Source: an uncultured Dehalococcoidia bacterium
Lineage (GTDB): Bacteria > Chloroflexota > Dehalococcoidia > Tepidiformales > Tepidiformaceae
DNA length: 8,001 nt
Direction of reading: 5' to 3'
Assembly (NCBI GenBank): GCA_937864275.1
Contig: CALMIW010000680.1
Span: 1 to 8,001 of the forward strand
Shown here piece after piece: positions 1 through 5,776 of the stretch. A program made the position numbers and the translations under genes. Numbering within the stretch: the first letter of the stretch is position 1; each line of letters opens with the position of its first letter. The notes below the pieces were generated by a model, which had not been told where the DNA came from, made no database searches, and saw nothing but the letters and a program-made list of their open reading frames with translations.

Positions 1-154
1 CGGAGGCAGCTGCCGCCCGCTGGGCGGCGGCTTCGGCCTCGAAGACGGCCGGCGGGCCGGGAACCCGGCTCAACTTGATGACGTCGGTGTCGCCGTACAG
101 GAAGACTTCGGCGACGCGGCCCGCGCCGACTTTTTGGCCCAGGGGCACAGTCAT
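1..154 (-). CDS. Aminoglycoside-phosphotransferase-like kinase, N-terminus only (runs off left edge)
   Basis: The minus strand opens with ATG at 154, and 51 codons are visible before the window ends. The protein starts MTVPLGQKVGAGRVAEVF. The stretch G6-x-K-x-G10-x-G12-R-x-A-E-V-F resembles the nucleotide-binding glycine loop of APH/choline-kinase-like phosphotransferases (protein-kinase fold). It is followed by V25-I-K27-L, which fits the ATP-contacting lysine strand, and by a Glu/Ala-rich stretch (FEAEAAAQRAA) that fits helix C. Such proteins transfer phosphate from ATP to small molecules; the substrate cannot be told from the N-terminus. The start is supported by GAGGTGG seven bases upstream (162-168). 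The leader can form a hairpin over that site. The catalytic HxD and metal-binding Asp motifs lie outside the window, so the family call rests on the N-lobe alone. Confidence 0.6.
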   Translation of the reverse strand, partial: MTVPLGQKVGAGRVAEVFLYGDTDVIKLSRVPGPPAVFEAEAAAQRAAAAS

Positions 155-198
155 GAGCTATCCACCTCACACGTGTTGAGATGTCACCGTGATAGCTC
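155..198 (-). promoter_or_regulatory. Nested hairpin in the leader of the kinase gene, able to mask its ribosome binding site
   Basis: Reading the minus strand, GAGCTATC (198-191) is complementary to GATAGCTC (162-155), which ends one base before the ATG. Between these arms, CATCTCA and TGAGGTG form a second 7-bp stem (one G-T pair) closed by the 7-base loop ACACGTG. The 3' arm of this inner stem contains most of the Shine-Dalgarno sequence GAGGTGG. The two stems stack except for a 7-base bulge on the 5' side. As RNA this would hide the ribosome binding site. As DNA it could instead be an operator, since it contains the 8-bp palindrome ACACGTGT. The pairing is seen directly; the function is inferred. 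Confidence 0.45.
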
Positions 199-303
199 CC
201 CAAAACGCAATGCCCGGCGACGCAGGGGAGGATAACGGACACGGGGCGAAAACGTGCGGCGTGATGCGCTACATTCGAAGGACCATCTCCGGAGGTGACG
301 CGA
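199..303. promoter_or_regulatory. Divergent intergenic region with weak -10 and clear Shine-Dalgarno for the Tag-like gene
   Basis: This region lies between the divergent kinase and Tag-like genes. For the plus-strand gene a possible -10 box TACATT (270-275) is visible, but no convincing -35 box lies about 17 bases upstream. GGAGG at 291-295 is a clear ribosome binding site eight bases before the ATG at 304. A minus-strand promoter for the kinase must also lie here, but I could not pick one out. Confidence 0.35.
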
Positions 304-786
304 ATGGACGCGCCCGTGCAGATCACGCCGACGAAGCTTGCCGACTACCTTGATGTGCTTTCGAAGGCGGTCTTCGAATCCGGGATGAACTGGAAGGTGA
401 TCGAGAACAAGTGGCCAGGCTTCCGGGAGGCATTCGATGGCTTCGACCCGGCGAAAGTGGCTTCGTACACGCCCGAGGATGTCGACCGCCTGCTCTCGGA
501 TGCGCGCATCATCCGGAACGGGCGGAAGGTGGAGGCGACCATCCATAACGCCGGGGCGATGCTGTCTGCCGAGAAGGAGTACGGCAGTTTCGCGAAGTAC
601 CTGGAAGCGATGCGGCCGTTCGATTCGCAGCTCGCGGATATGAAGAAGCGATTCAAGCACGTCGGGAATTTCGGCGTGTACTACTTCCTGTATGTGGTGG
701 GAGAAGCGGTCCCTCCGCATGAGGAGTACAGCGCGAAGCTGAAGGGCGAGGCTGTCCCCGCTTCTCGCCAGCGGCTCGGGAAGTAG
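304..786 (+). CDS. Tag-like (3-methyladenine DNA glycosylase I-type) HhH protein lacking zinc and catalytic residues
   Basis: A 160-residue protein. Residues 27-83 follow the core of DNA-3-methyladenine glycosylase I (Tag, PF03352): GMNWKVIENKWPGFREAF, then GFDPAKVA, then DVDRLLSDARIIRNGRKVEATIHNA, which in E. coli Tag is the helix-hairpin-helix region. A second match is HVGNFGVYYF (119-128) against FVGTICYSF. Tag excises 3-methyladenine from alkylated DNA and normally carries a structural zinc held by two Cys and two His, plus Glu38 in the base pocket. Here the N-terminal 16 or so residues with the first zinc ligands are missing, there is no cysteine at all, and the position matching Glu38 is Ala22. 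It may therefore be a divergent glycosylase, a non-catalytic lesion binder, or something else on the same scaffold. ATG 304 is preferred over GTG 295 because GGAGG (291-295) overlaps the GTG but sits correctly for the ATG. It stands alone, with a stem-loop after the stop. Confidence 0.7.
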   Translation: MDAPVQITPTKLADYLDVLSKAVFESGMNWKVIENKWPGFREAFDGFDPAKVASYTPEDVDRLLSDARIIRNGRKVEATIHNAGAMLSAEKEYGSFAKYLEAMRPFDSQLADMKKRFKHVGNFGVYYFLYVVGEAVPPHEEYSAKLKGEAVPASRQRLGK

Positions 787-798
787 CGGCCAAGCGAA

Positions 799-824
799 AG
801 GGGCCGGTCATTACGCCGGCCCCT
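799..824. terminator. Stem-loop terminator between convergent genes
   Basis: AGGGGCCGG (799-807) and CCGGCCCCT (816-824) form a perfect 9-bp stem with an 8-base loop, 13 bases after the Tag-like stop codon. On the plus strand no U-run follows. On the minus strand the stem is followed by CCCCTTTCGCTT, a modest U-tract. It probably serves both convergent genes, more convincingly the minus-strand surface protein. Confidence 0.65.
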
Positions 825-850
825 CGTGTTGGGGTTCGGGGAGGTCCGGG

Positions 851-1651
851 CTACTTCCGGCGGAGGAGGGCGAAGCCGGCCACCGCTGCGAAGCCGGCGC
901 CGAGCGCCCACCCGAGGCCGCCGCGGTTTGAACCCTGGGGCGCAGCCGTGGCTGACGGACGGCGCAGTTCGCTGAGCGTGGCGAAGTCGAGGTCGGTCGA
1001 GTAGTCGGTGGCCGAATCAAACTCGATGGGAGCGGCGGCGAGTGCGGAGCCGGGCCCGCGGCGGGTTGCGGCGAACCAGGCGAGCACTGTCACGACGGCC
1101 ATCGCACCGAGCGCGAGGATACCGACGTTCGGGCCGGGACCTCCACCGATCTGCCCGTTACCGAGGACCGGTACGGCCGGCGTGGGAGTGCGTGTCGGCG
1201 TCGAGGTCGGGGTGGCGGTTGCCAGGGGTGTCACCGGCGTGCTCGTTGGCAGCGGGACGGTTGGCGTCGCCGTGGGTATCGGCGTCGGGCGGCTGTTGAT
1301 GACGGTGAAGTTGGTCGCGATCTGGCACGAACACTTGAAGTCGGTGAAGAAGATCGGCCATGTGCCGCCGCCGGGCACGTAGGGGATGGTGAAGGTGAAC
1401 TTCGCATAGCCATTGGCGTCGGTCGTACCCGTCGTGAGGATCGGGTCGCCCGGGATCTTGAAAATGACCGTGATCGGGTCGTTGGCAGGAGCGTTGAAGA
1501 GCTCCGCGGTGACGACGGTGCCGACGATACCGGAGGTTGGATTGAGGGTGACGACCTTGTCTGCGGCCGATGCTTCGCGCTGGCCGAGGCCGAGCCCGAG
1601 CATTCCGATCGCCACCGCCATCGCGAACATGAGACCGAGACGAGAAAACAT
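851..1651 (-). CDS. Secreted, membrane-anchored surface protein: signal peptide, beta-type domain, Thr/Pro linker, two hydrophobic helices
   Basis: A 266-residue protein that I cannot assign to a named family. Residues 1-29 form a signal peptide ending in an ASA cleavage motif. Residues 31-119 look like one extracellular beta-sandwich: VVTLNPTSGIVGTVVT resembles an IPT/TIG or Ig-like opening, then alternating hydrophobic strands and a CSC pair at 107-109. Residues 121-160 are a Pro/Thr linker of TPTPT and PTATPT units. Residues 176-196 form a strong membrane helix followed by Arg-Arg. An acidic Ser/Thr-rich segment (208-230) follows, then a second short hydrophobic segment (247-263) ending in RRK. 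The likely role is a cell-surface protein held by the membrane with its beta domain outside. Start 1651 is chosen because it opens the signal peptide and has GGAAG (1657-1661) five bases upstream; the frame stays open to 1819 but without a sensible N-terminus. No LPXTG sortase motif is present. Function unknown. Confidence 0.75.
   Translation of the reverse strand: MFSRLGLMFAMAVAIGMLGLGLGQREASAADKVVTLNPTSGIVGTVVTAELFNAPANDPITVIFKIPGDPILTTGTTDANGYAKFTFTIPYVPGGGTWPIFFTDFKCSCQIATNFTVINSRPTPIPTATPTVPLPTSTPVTPLATATPTSTPTRTPTPAVPVLGNGQIGGGPGPNVGILALGAMAVVTVLAWFAATRRGPGSALAAAPIEFDSATDYSTDLDFATLSELRRPSATAAPQGSNRGGLGWALGAGFAAVAGFALLRRK
1172..1291 (-). repeat. Degenerate Thr/Pro codon repeats (protein linker)
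   Basis: This part of the surface-protein gene encodes residues 121-160, built of irregular TPTPT, PTATPT and STPTRTP units. The DNA repeats are imperfect GTCGG/GTGGG-like stretches on the plus strand. Such linkers usually span or reach out of the cell wall. The repeat may vary in length between strains. Confidence 0.55.
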
Positions 1652-1657
1652 AATATC

Positions 1658-1712
1658 TTCCAAACCGTAAACTTGGAATGGAACTGTAGCCCGTATGACA
1701 CCTCCATGGCAA
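1658..1712 (-). promoter_or_regulatory. Promoter and leader of the surface-protein gene
   Basis: On the minus strand a sigma-70-like promoter reads TTGCCA (1712-1707), 18 bases, TACAGT (1688-1683). Downstream, TTCCAA (1678-1673) and TTGGAA (1663-1658) form a 6-bp inverted repeat with a 9-base loop; its 3' arm overlaps the GGAAG ribosome binding site at 1661-1657. The promoter match is decent but not perfect. The hairpin is short and its regulatory role is uncertain. Confidence 0.45.
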
Positions 1713-1770
1713 CGGGGAAAACCCGGATGAAGCAAAACTGATGCGGGATTGCGAGGCGGTGGAGGGCGTG

Positions 1771-1819
1771 CCAGGGCGCGGGAGCGCCGTGGACTCGCTC
1801 TTCGCGGGGCTGCTAGCAT
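1771..1819 (+). promoter_or_regulatory. Leaderless extended -10 promoter of the toxin-antitoxin pair, with an upstream dyad
   Basis: TGCTAGCAT (1811-1819) is an extended -10 (TG-N-TAnnnT) ending six bases before the antitoxin ATG at 1826. No Shine-Dalgarno is present, so the mRNA would begin at or next to the start codon. Upstream, 1771-1792 holds a dyad with GGCGC and GCGCC arms, a GGGA loop, and outer CCA/TGG pairs across a mismatch. Antitoxins commonly bind such dyads to repress their own operon, so it is a candidate operator. No good -35 box is seen. Confidence 0.4.
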
Positions 1820-1825
1820 TCTGAC

Positions 1826-2020
1826 ATGGCTTCTCCGTCATCGGTCAAAGACGAAGCACGGCAACTGGTTGAGTCCCTCGACGACGACGCCACGTGGGAA
1901 GATGTGCTCTACCTGATGTACTTGCACGAGAAACGTGCGAGGGGCAGCGCAGATTCTCGGGCGGGCCGGACGGCTACGCTTGACGAGGTCCGCCGTCGCT
2001 TCGGCATCGCGACGACTTGA
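1826..2020 (+). CDS. Small antitoxin-like protein of a RelE/ParE-type toxin-antitoxin pair
   Basis: A 64-residue acidic protein. It has an N-terminal helix rich in Asp/Glu (VKDEARQLVESLDDDATWED), a middle helix VLYLMYLHEKRARG, and a C-terminal tail ending TLDEVRRRFGIATT. Short proteins with a DATWDD-like turn and a VRRRFG end are often found immediately before RelE/ParE toxin genes. The call rests on that pattern plus the 4-bp overlap (TTGA) with the following toxin frame, which implies translational coupling. It would bind and neutralise the toxin and perhaps repress its own promoter. No clear DNA-binding fold can be recognised by eye. It starts without a Shine-Dalgarno site, six bases after a -10-like box. 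Since the toxin frame is broken, it may now be an orphan antitoxin. Confidence 0.65.
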   Translation: MASPSSVKDEARQLVESLDDDATWEDVLYLMYLHEKRARGSADSRAGRTATLDEVRRRFGIATT

Positions 2021-2312
2021 TCCCCGTCGTTTGGACAGAGTCGGCGCAGGCCGATTTGGAAGTAATCCAGGACAATCTCCGGCGGCTTTCGGATTCGGCG
2101 GCGGAACGCCTCCCGGCACGATTGATCGACCGGACGGCAATGCTCGGCGTTCATCCGCAGATGGGAAGGACGATTCCGGAGTTCCGAAACCTCTGCTTCG
2201 GGAACTCATCGAGGGGGGCTATCGACTCCTGTACGAGGTGTTTCCGGATCGAGTCGAGGTCTGGGGTATCGCGTATGGACGGGAGCAGCTCGTAAAGACG
2301 CTCCCGGAGTAG
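2017..2312 (+). pseudogene. RelE/ParE-family toxin, frameshifted
   Basis: Two overlapping frames each encode half of one RelE/ParE protein. From TTG 2017 the first frame gives MIPVVWTESAQADLEVIQDN and continues to IPEFRN (codon 2188-2190), the usual N-terminal strand, helix pair and HPQMGR turn. The family's second half, PLLRELIEGGYRLLYEV then DRVEVWGIAYGREQL, lies in another frame and ends with TAG at 2310-2312. The halves join exactly if one base, for instance a third C after AAC at about 2190, is restored; the protein would be about 98 residues, normal for ParE/RelE. As written, the first frame runs on to unrelated residues and stops at 2293-2295, losing the C-terminal strands needed for toxicity. 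These toxins cut ribosome-bound mRNA (RelE) or poison gyrase (ParE); which applies cannot be told. A sequencing or assembly error is the main alternative to a true pseudogene. Confidence 0.8.
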
Positions 2313-2329
2313 AACTTTTGTTCTAAACT
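2310..2329 (+). promoter_or_regulatory. LexA (SOS) box and overlapping -10 box of dnaE2
   Basis: TAGAACTTTTGTTCTA (2310-2325) is a 16-base palindrome around a central TTTT and matches GAAC-N4-GTTC, the LexA box known from Bacillus and other Gram-positive-type bacteria. Its right arm overlaps TAAACT (2324-2329), a -10 box ending six bases before the dnaE2 ATG. LexA bound here would block RNA polymerase directly. The left end of the box overlaps the TAG stop of the upstream toxin frame. No -35 box is clear. The mRNA would be leaderless. Confidence 0.8.
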
Positions 2330-2335
2330 AGCCCG

Positions 2336-5300
2336 ATGACCGGGTACGTTGAACTCCATGCGCACTCCTGCTGGTCCTTCCGGGAAGGCGCCAGTTCGAC
2401 CGACGACCTGATCGACCGGGCGCTCCAGCTCGGCTACCCCGCCCTCGCCCTCACCGATCACGACAACCTCTACGGCGCGATGGAGTTCGCGAAGGCGGCG
2501 AGCGCGCGCGGCTTGCGTCCGATTACCGGCGCCGAAGTGACCCTCGGCGCAATCCAGGATCCGAGTTCGCAACCCCCCAATCACCTCACCGTCCTCGCGA
2601 TGGACGTCGCCGGTTACCGGAACCTCTGCAGGCTCCTCAGCCGCGCCTACCAGGTGCATGGCAAGGACACGCCGGTCATTGAGCGCGAGTGGCTGTTCGA
2701 ACTGAACGAGGGCCTCATCGTCCTATCGGGCTGTAAGGACTCCGAACTCGCCCGCCTCACCGACCCGCGCGGCGTGGAGTCCGCGGCGCCCGGCGCTGCG
2801 GAGGCGGTGGCCTCGGCCTACCGCGACGTTTTCGGCGACCGCTACTACATCGAGCTCCAGCACCATGACGTCTTCGGCGATAGCGAGCGCGTGGCGGCGC
2901 TTGCCCGGCTGGCGGAGCGGCTCGGGATCGAGGTGGTGGCGACGAACAACGTGCACTACCACGTGCGCACCCGGCACCGGCTGAACGATGTCCTCGTCGC
3001 CGTCCGCCACCGTCAGACGCTGGATAGCTCGCACCAGGTGCGCCGGCCCAACTCCGAGTTCTTCCTGAAGCCGGCGGACGAGATGGCACGACGGTTCGAG
3101 CGCTACCCGCGCGCTATCGCGAATACGCTCGCCATCGCCGAGCGCTGCCAGTTCGACCTCACGCGCGACCTGCCCTACCGGCTGCCGGACTACCCGGTGC
3201 CCGATGGCGCCACGCTGGACAGCCACCTTCGCGGGATTTGCGAGCGGGCCTTCCGCCGCAAGTACCCGCCGACCGACCCGTTCCTGGCCGAGGCGCGTCA
3301 GCGGCTCGACCGTGAGCTTGCGCTGATCGCGAAGCACGGGCTGGCCGGCTTCTTCCTGGTGTACTGGGACATCCTCCAGCTTGTGAACGAGATCGCGGTG
3401 GAGATCCGCGGCCGCGACCCGCGCCTGCAGCCGGACGAGCGCCCGGTCGGCCGGGGGCGCGGGTCGTCGGTCAGTTCGATCGTCTGCTATCTCATCGGGC
3501 TCTCGCATATCGACCCGGTGCGAAACAACCTCTACCTGGAGCGGTTCCTCAACGATGAGCTCCACTCGCTCCCGGATATCGACCTCGACTTCCCGCGCGA
3601 CATCCGCGACCAGGTGCTGCAGCGAATTTACGACCGCTACGGCGAAGAGCACGCGGCGATCGTCGCCGCCTTCCCGACGTACCGGTTTCGCAGCGCGGTG
3701 CTCGATATCGGCAAGGCGCTGGGGCTGCCCCTGCCGGTGCTCGCGAAGCTGAACAAGCTCGGCGGGCACTTCGCGAACGCGACGGAGATCGCCGAGCAGA
3801 TGAAGCGCGTCCCCGAACTTCGCCAACTGGTGAATGCCCCTATCTGGCGCGACATGGTGGAGCTTGCGGGCCAGGCGGCGGGGTTCCCGCGGCATATCGG
3901 CCAGCACGTGGGCGGCGTCATCATCTCGGCGGAGAAGCTTTCCTCCGTGGTCCCGGTGGAGCCGGCGCGGATGGACGGCCGCTTCGTCTGCCAGTGGGAC
4001 AAGGACTCGGCCGACGACGCGCGCTTCGTGAAAATCGACTTCCTCGCGCTGGGGATGCTATCGGCCGTCGATGAGTGCATGGACATCATCGAGGAGGAGC
4101 ACGGGGTGCGGATCGACCTCGGCCGCATCCCGCACGACAGCCCGGAGATCTACGAATCGATCCGCGAGGGCGACACAATGGGCGTCTTCCAGATCGAGAG
4201 CCGCGCACAGGTCCAGACGCTGCCGCGCACGCAGCCGCGAAACCTCGATGACCTGGCGGTCCAGGTGGCGATCATCCGGCCGGGGCCGATCATGGCTGGG
4301 GCTTTCCGGCCCTACATGCACTATCGCGAGGCGCTCGCCCGCGGCGAGCACATCGAGGTGGACTACGGCCACCCGGAACTGGGGCCGAAGCTGGCGTGGT
4401 GCCTCGGCGAAACGCTCGGCCACGTGCTCTACCAGGACCAGGTGCTCCAGATCGCGACCTCGGTCGCGGGCTTCACCCCCGGCCAGGCGGACAAACTCCG
4501 GCGGGCGATGAGCCGGAAGCGCTCTTCCGAGGCGATGCAGGCGATCGCCGAGGAGTTCTACGCGGGTACCGACAGCCAGGGGCTCAGCCGGGCGGCCGCA
4601 AAGGTGGCATTCGACAAGATGGCTGCGTTCGCGGCTTTCGGCTTCCCGAAGAGCCACGCGGTGGCGTTCGCGCTGCTCGCCTATGAATCGACGTGGTTGC
4701 GCTACCACTACCCGGCCGCCTATTACTGCTCGCTCTTCAACGCCCAGCCCATGGGCTTCTACTCGGTGGAGGTGCTTACCCAGGACGCGGCACGCCACGG
4801 CATCCAGACGCTTCCACCGTCGATCAACGCGAGCCGCGCGGGCGCCTGGCCCGAAAACGGCGACATCCGCCTCGGCCTGCAGCAGGTGAAGGGCCTTGGC
4901 GGCGGCTGGCAGGACATCCGCCAGCACCACCGCGACCCGGCCTATGCCACCACACCCGAGCAGATCCTCGGCGAGCGCGCGGCGAACGGGCCCTACCGTT
5001 CGCTGCGCGACCTCCTGGTGCGCGCGCGCATCTCGCGCGAACAGGCCGAAGCGCTCATCCGGGCCGGTGCGCTCGAGGAGTTCGGCCTGCCCCGTCGCGA
5101 ACTGCTCTGGCAACTCGGCCTCCTCACCGAATCGAGGATGGGCAACCCCAGATCGAAAAGCGGAGGGCAGCTTGCCCTGGCACTGCCCACGGAGCAGGAC
5201 ATGGCCGGCCTGCCTGCGCTCACGCCCTGGCTTTCGCTCGCCTGGGATGTCGAGAAGCTCGGCCTCAGCCCGGGTCGCCACCCGATGCAGCTCGTGCGCC

Positions 5301-5659
5301 CGTTGCTCCATGAGGGCCTGATCACCAGCCGACACCTGGGCGGGGTCCATAACCCGAACCGCCTGCCGCAGGGGATGCGCGTGGAGATGGCGGGCATGGT
5401 CGTTACCCGGCAGCGCCCGGCGACGGCCAGCGGCGTCATGTTCATGCTGCTGGAAGACGAGTTCGGGCTGGCGAACCTGGTGGTCTATACGCCGCTCCAG
5501 GAGCGCCAGCGCGAGCTTGTGCGCGGCACGCCGTTCGTCATCGTCCGGGGGCGCGTGGACAACGAGCAGAGCGGGTTCCCGAACATCATCGCGGAGGATT
5601 TCCGGCCCTGCCCGTTGCCGGGGTTCATCGAGGCGGTGGAGTCGCACGATTTCGGGTAG
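2336..5659 (+). CDS. dnaE2: Error-prone DNA polymerase DnaE2 (ImuC)
   Basis: An 1107-residue C-family polymerase, full length for DnaE2. An N-terminal PHP domain (about 1-220) shows H8-x-H10, D41-H42-x-N44, E67 and N205-x-H207. The palm has GRGRGSSVSS (372-381) and PDIDLDF (413-419), giving catalytic D416 and D418, with the third, D568, in VKIDFLAL. Features typical of DnaE2 rather than replicative DnaE are GVFQIESRAQVQTLP (616-630), VQVAIIRPGPI (642-652), NAQPMGFYS (802-810) and the C-terminal OB-fold with RQRPATASGVMFMLLED (1025-1041) and VRGRV (1070-1074). The tau-binding C-terminus of replicative alpha subunits is absent. DnaE2 copies past DNA lesions after damage and causes induced mutation, usually with ImuB, which tethers it to the sliding clamp. 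QLALAL (945-950) resembles a clamp-binding motif. The LexA box just upstream shows SOS control. The start is leaderless; the PHP domain begins at once, so no earlier start is needed. Confidence 0.95.
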   Translation: MTGYVELHAHSCWSFREGASSTDDLIDRALQLGYPALALTDHDNLYGAMEFAKAASARGLRPITGAEVTLGAIQDPSSQPPNHLTVLAMDVAGYRNLCRLLSRAYQVHGKDTPVIEREWLFELNEGLIVLSGCKDSELARLTDPRGVESAAPGAAEAVASAYRDVFGDRYYIELQHHDVFGDSERVAALARLAERLGIEVVATNNVHYHVRTRHRLNDVLVAVRHRQTLDSSHQVRRPNSEFFLKPADEMARRFERYPRAIANTLAIAERCQFDLTRDLPYRLPDYPVPDGATLDSHLRGICERAFRRKYPPTDPFLAEARQRLDRELALIAKHGLAGFFLVYWDILQLVNEIAVEIRGRDPRLQPDERPVGRGRGSSVSSIVCYLIGLSHIDPVRNNLYLERFLNDELHSLPDIDLDFPRDIRDQVLQRIYDRYGEEHAAIVAAFPTYRFRSAVLDIGKALGLPLPVLAKLNKLGGHFANATEIAEQMKRVPELRQLVNAPIWRDMVELAGQAAGFPRHIGQHVGGVIISAEKLSSVVPVEPARMDGRFVCQWDKDSADDARFVKIDFLALGMLSAVDECMDIIEEEHGVRIDLGRIPHDSPEIYESIREGDTMGVFQIESRAQVQTLPRTQPRNLDDLAVQVAIIRPGPIMAGAFRPYMHYREALARGEHIEVDYGHPELGPKLAWCLGETLGHVLYQDQVLQIATSVAGFTPGQADKLRRAMSRKRSSEAMQAIAEEFYAGTDSQGLSRAAAKVAFDKMAAFAAFGFPKSHAVAFALLAYESTWLRYHYPAAYYCSLFNAQPMGFYSVEVLTQDAARHGIQTLPPSINASRAGAWPENGDIRLGLQQVKGLGGGWQDIRQHHRDPAYATTPEQILGERAANGPYRSLRDLLVRARISREQAEALIRAGALEEFGLPRRELLWQLGLLTESRMGNPRSKSGGQLALALPTEQDMAGLPALTPWLSLAWDVEKLGLSPGRHPMQLVRPLLHEGLITSRHLGGVHNPNRLPQGMRVEMAGMVVTRQRPATASGVMFMLLEDEFGLANLVVYTPLQERQRELVRGTPFVIVRGRVDNEQSGFPNIIAEDFRPCPLPGFIEAVESHDFG

Positions 5660-5740
5660 GCGCGCCCGAGCGCCATCCGGCGCGGCCTCCGCTGCTGCTT
5701 TCAGCGAAGACCTCTGCCTCGATGCCCCCCCGGCCATCGA
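5659..5740. terminator. Possible stem-loops between convergent dnaE2 and aminotransferase genes
   Basis: GGCGC and GCGCC (5659-5663, 5670-5674) form a short hairpin starting at the dnaE2 stop codon, and TCGATG and CATCGA (5719-5724, 5735-5740) form a second one around a C-rich loop. Neither is followed by a U-run. They may contribute to termination from both sides of this 117-bp gap, but the evidence is weak. Nothing else is seen in the gap. Confidence 0.25.
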
Positions 5741-5776
5741 AGAGCGCCTTGGCGTGGTTACGCCGATCGACCCGCG

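Noticed and set aside
295..303. GTG at 295 as start of the Tag-like gene
   Set aside because: The GGAGG ribosome site overlaps this codon, so it cannot serve it. ATG 304 is correctly spaced.
1172..1291. Repeated GC-rich units as a possible CRISPR or tandem-repeat array
   Set aside because: Units are irregular, in frame, and encode a Thr/Pro linker; no constant repeat with variable spacers.
1652..1819. Upstream extension of the surface protein to 1819
   Set aside because: The extra 56 residues are Arg/Pro-rich and would bury the signal peptide. The ribosome site and promoter fit the start at 1651.
2186..2199. Programmed -1 frameshift in the toxin gene
   Set aside because: CGAAACCTC does not fit the X-XXY-YYZ slippery pattern and no stimulating stem-loop is evident. 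A missing base is simpler.
4985..5002. GAAC...GTTC pair inside dnaE2 as a second SOS box
   Set aside because: The spacing is ten bases, not four, and it lies inside coding sequence.
4058..5737. Long open frame antisense to dnaE2 (559 codons), and others such as 2723-3907 minus
   Set aside because: They lie wholly opposite a clear polymerase gene. High GC with G/C third positions removes stops from the opposite strand. The products are Arg/Ala/Leu-rich with no recognisable domain.
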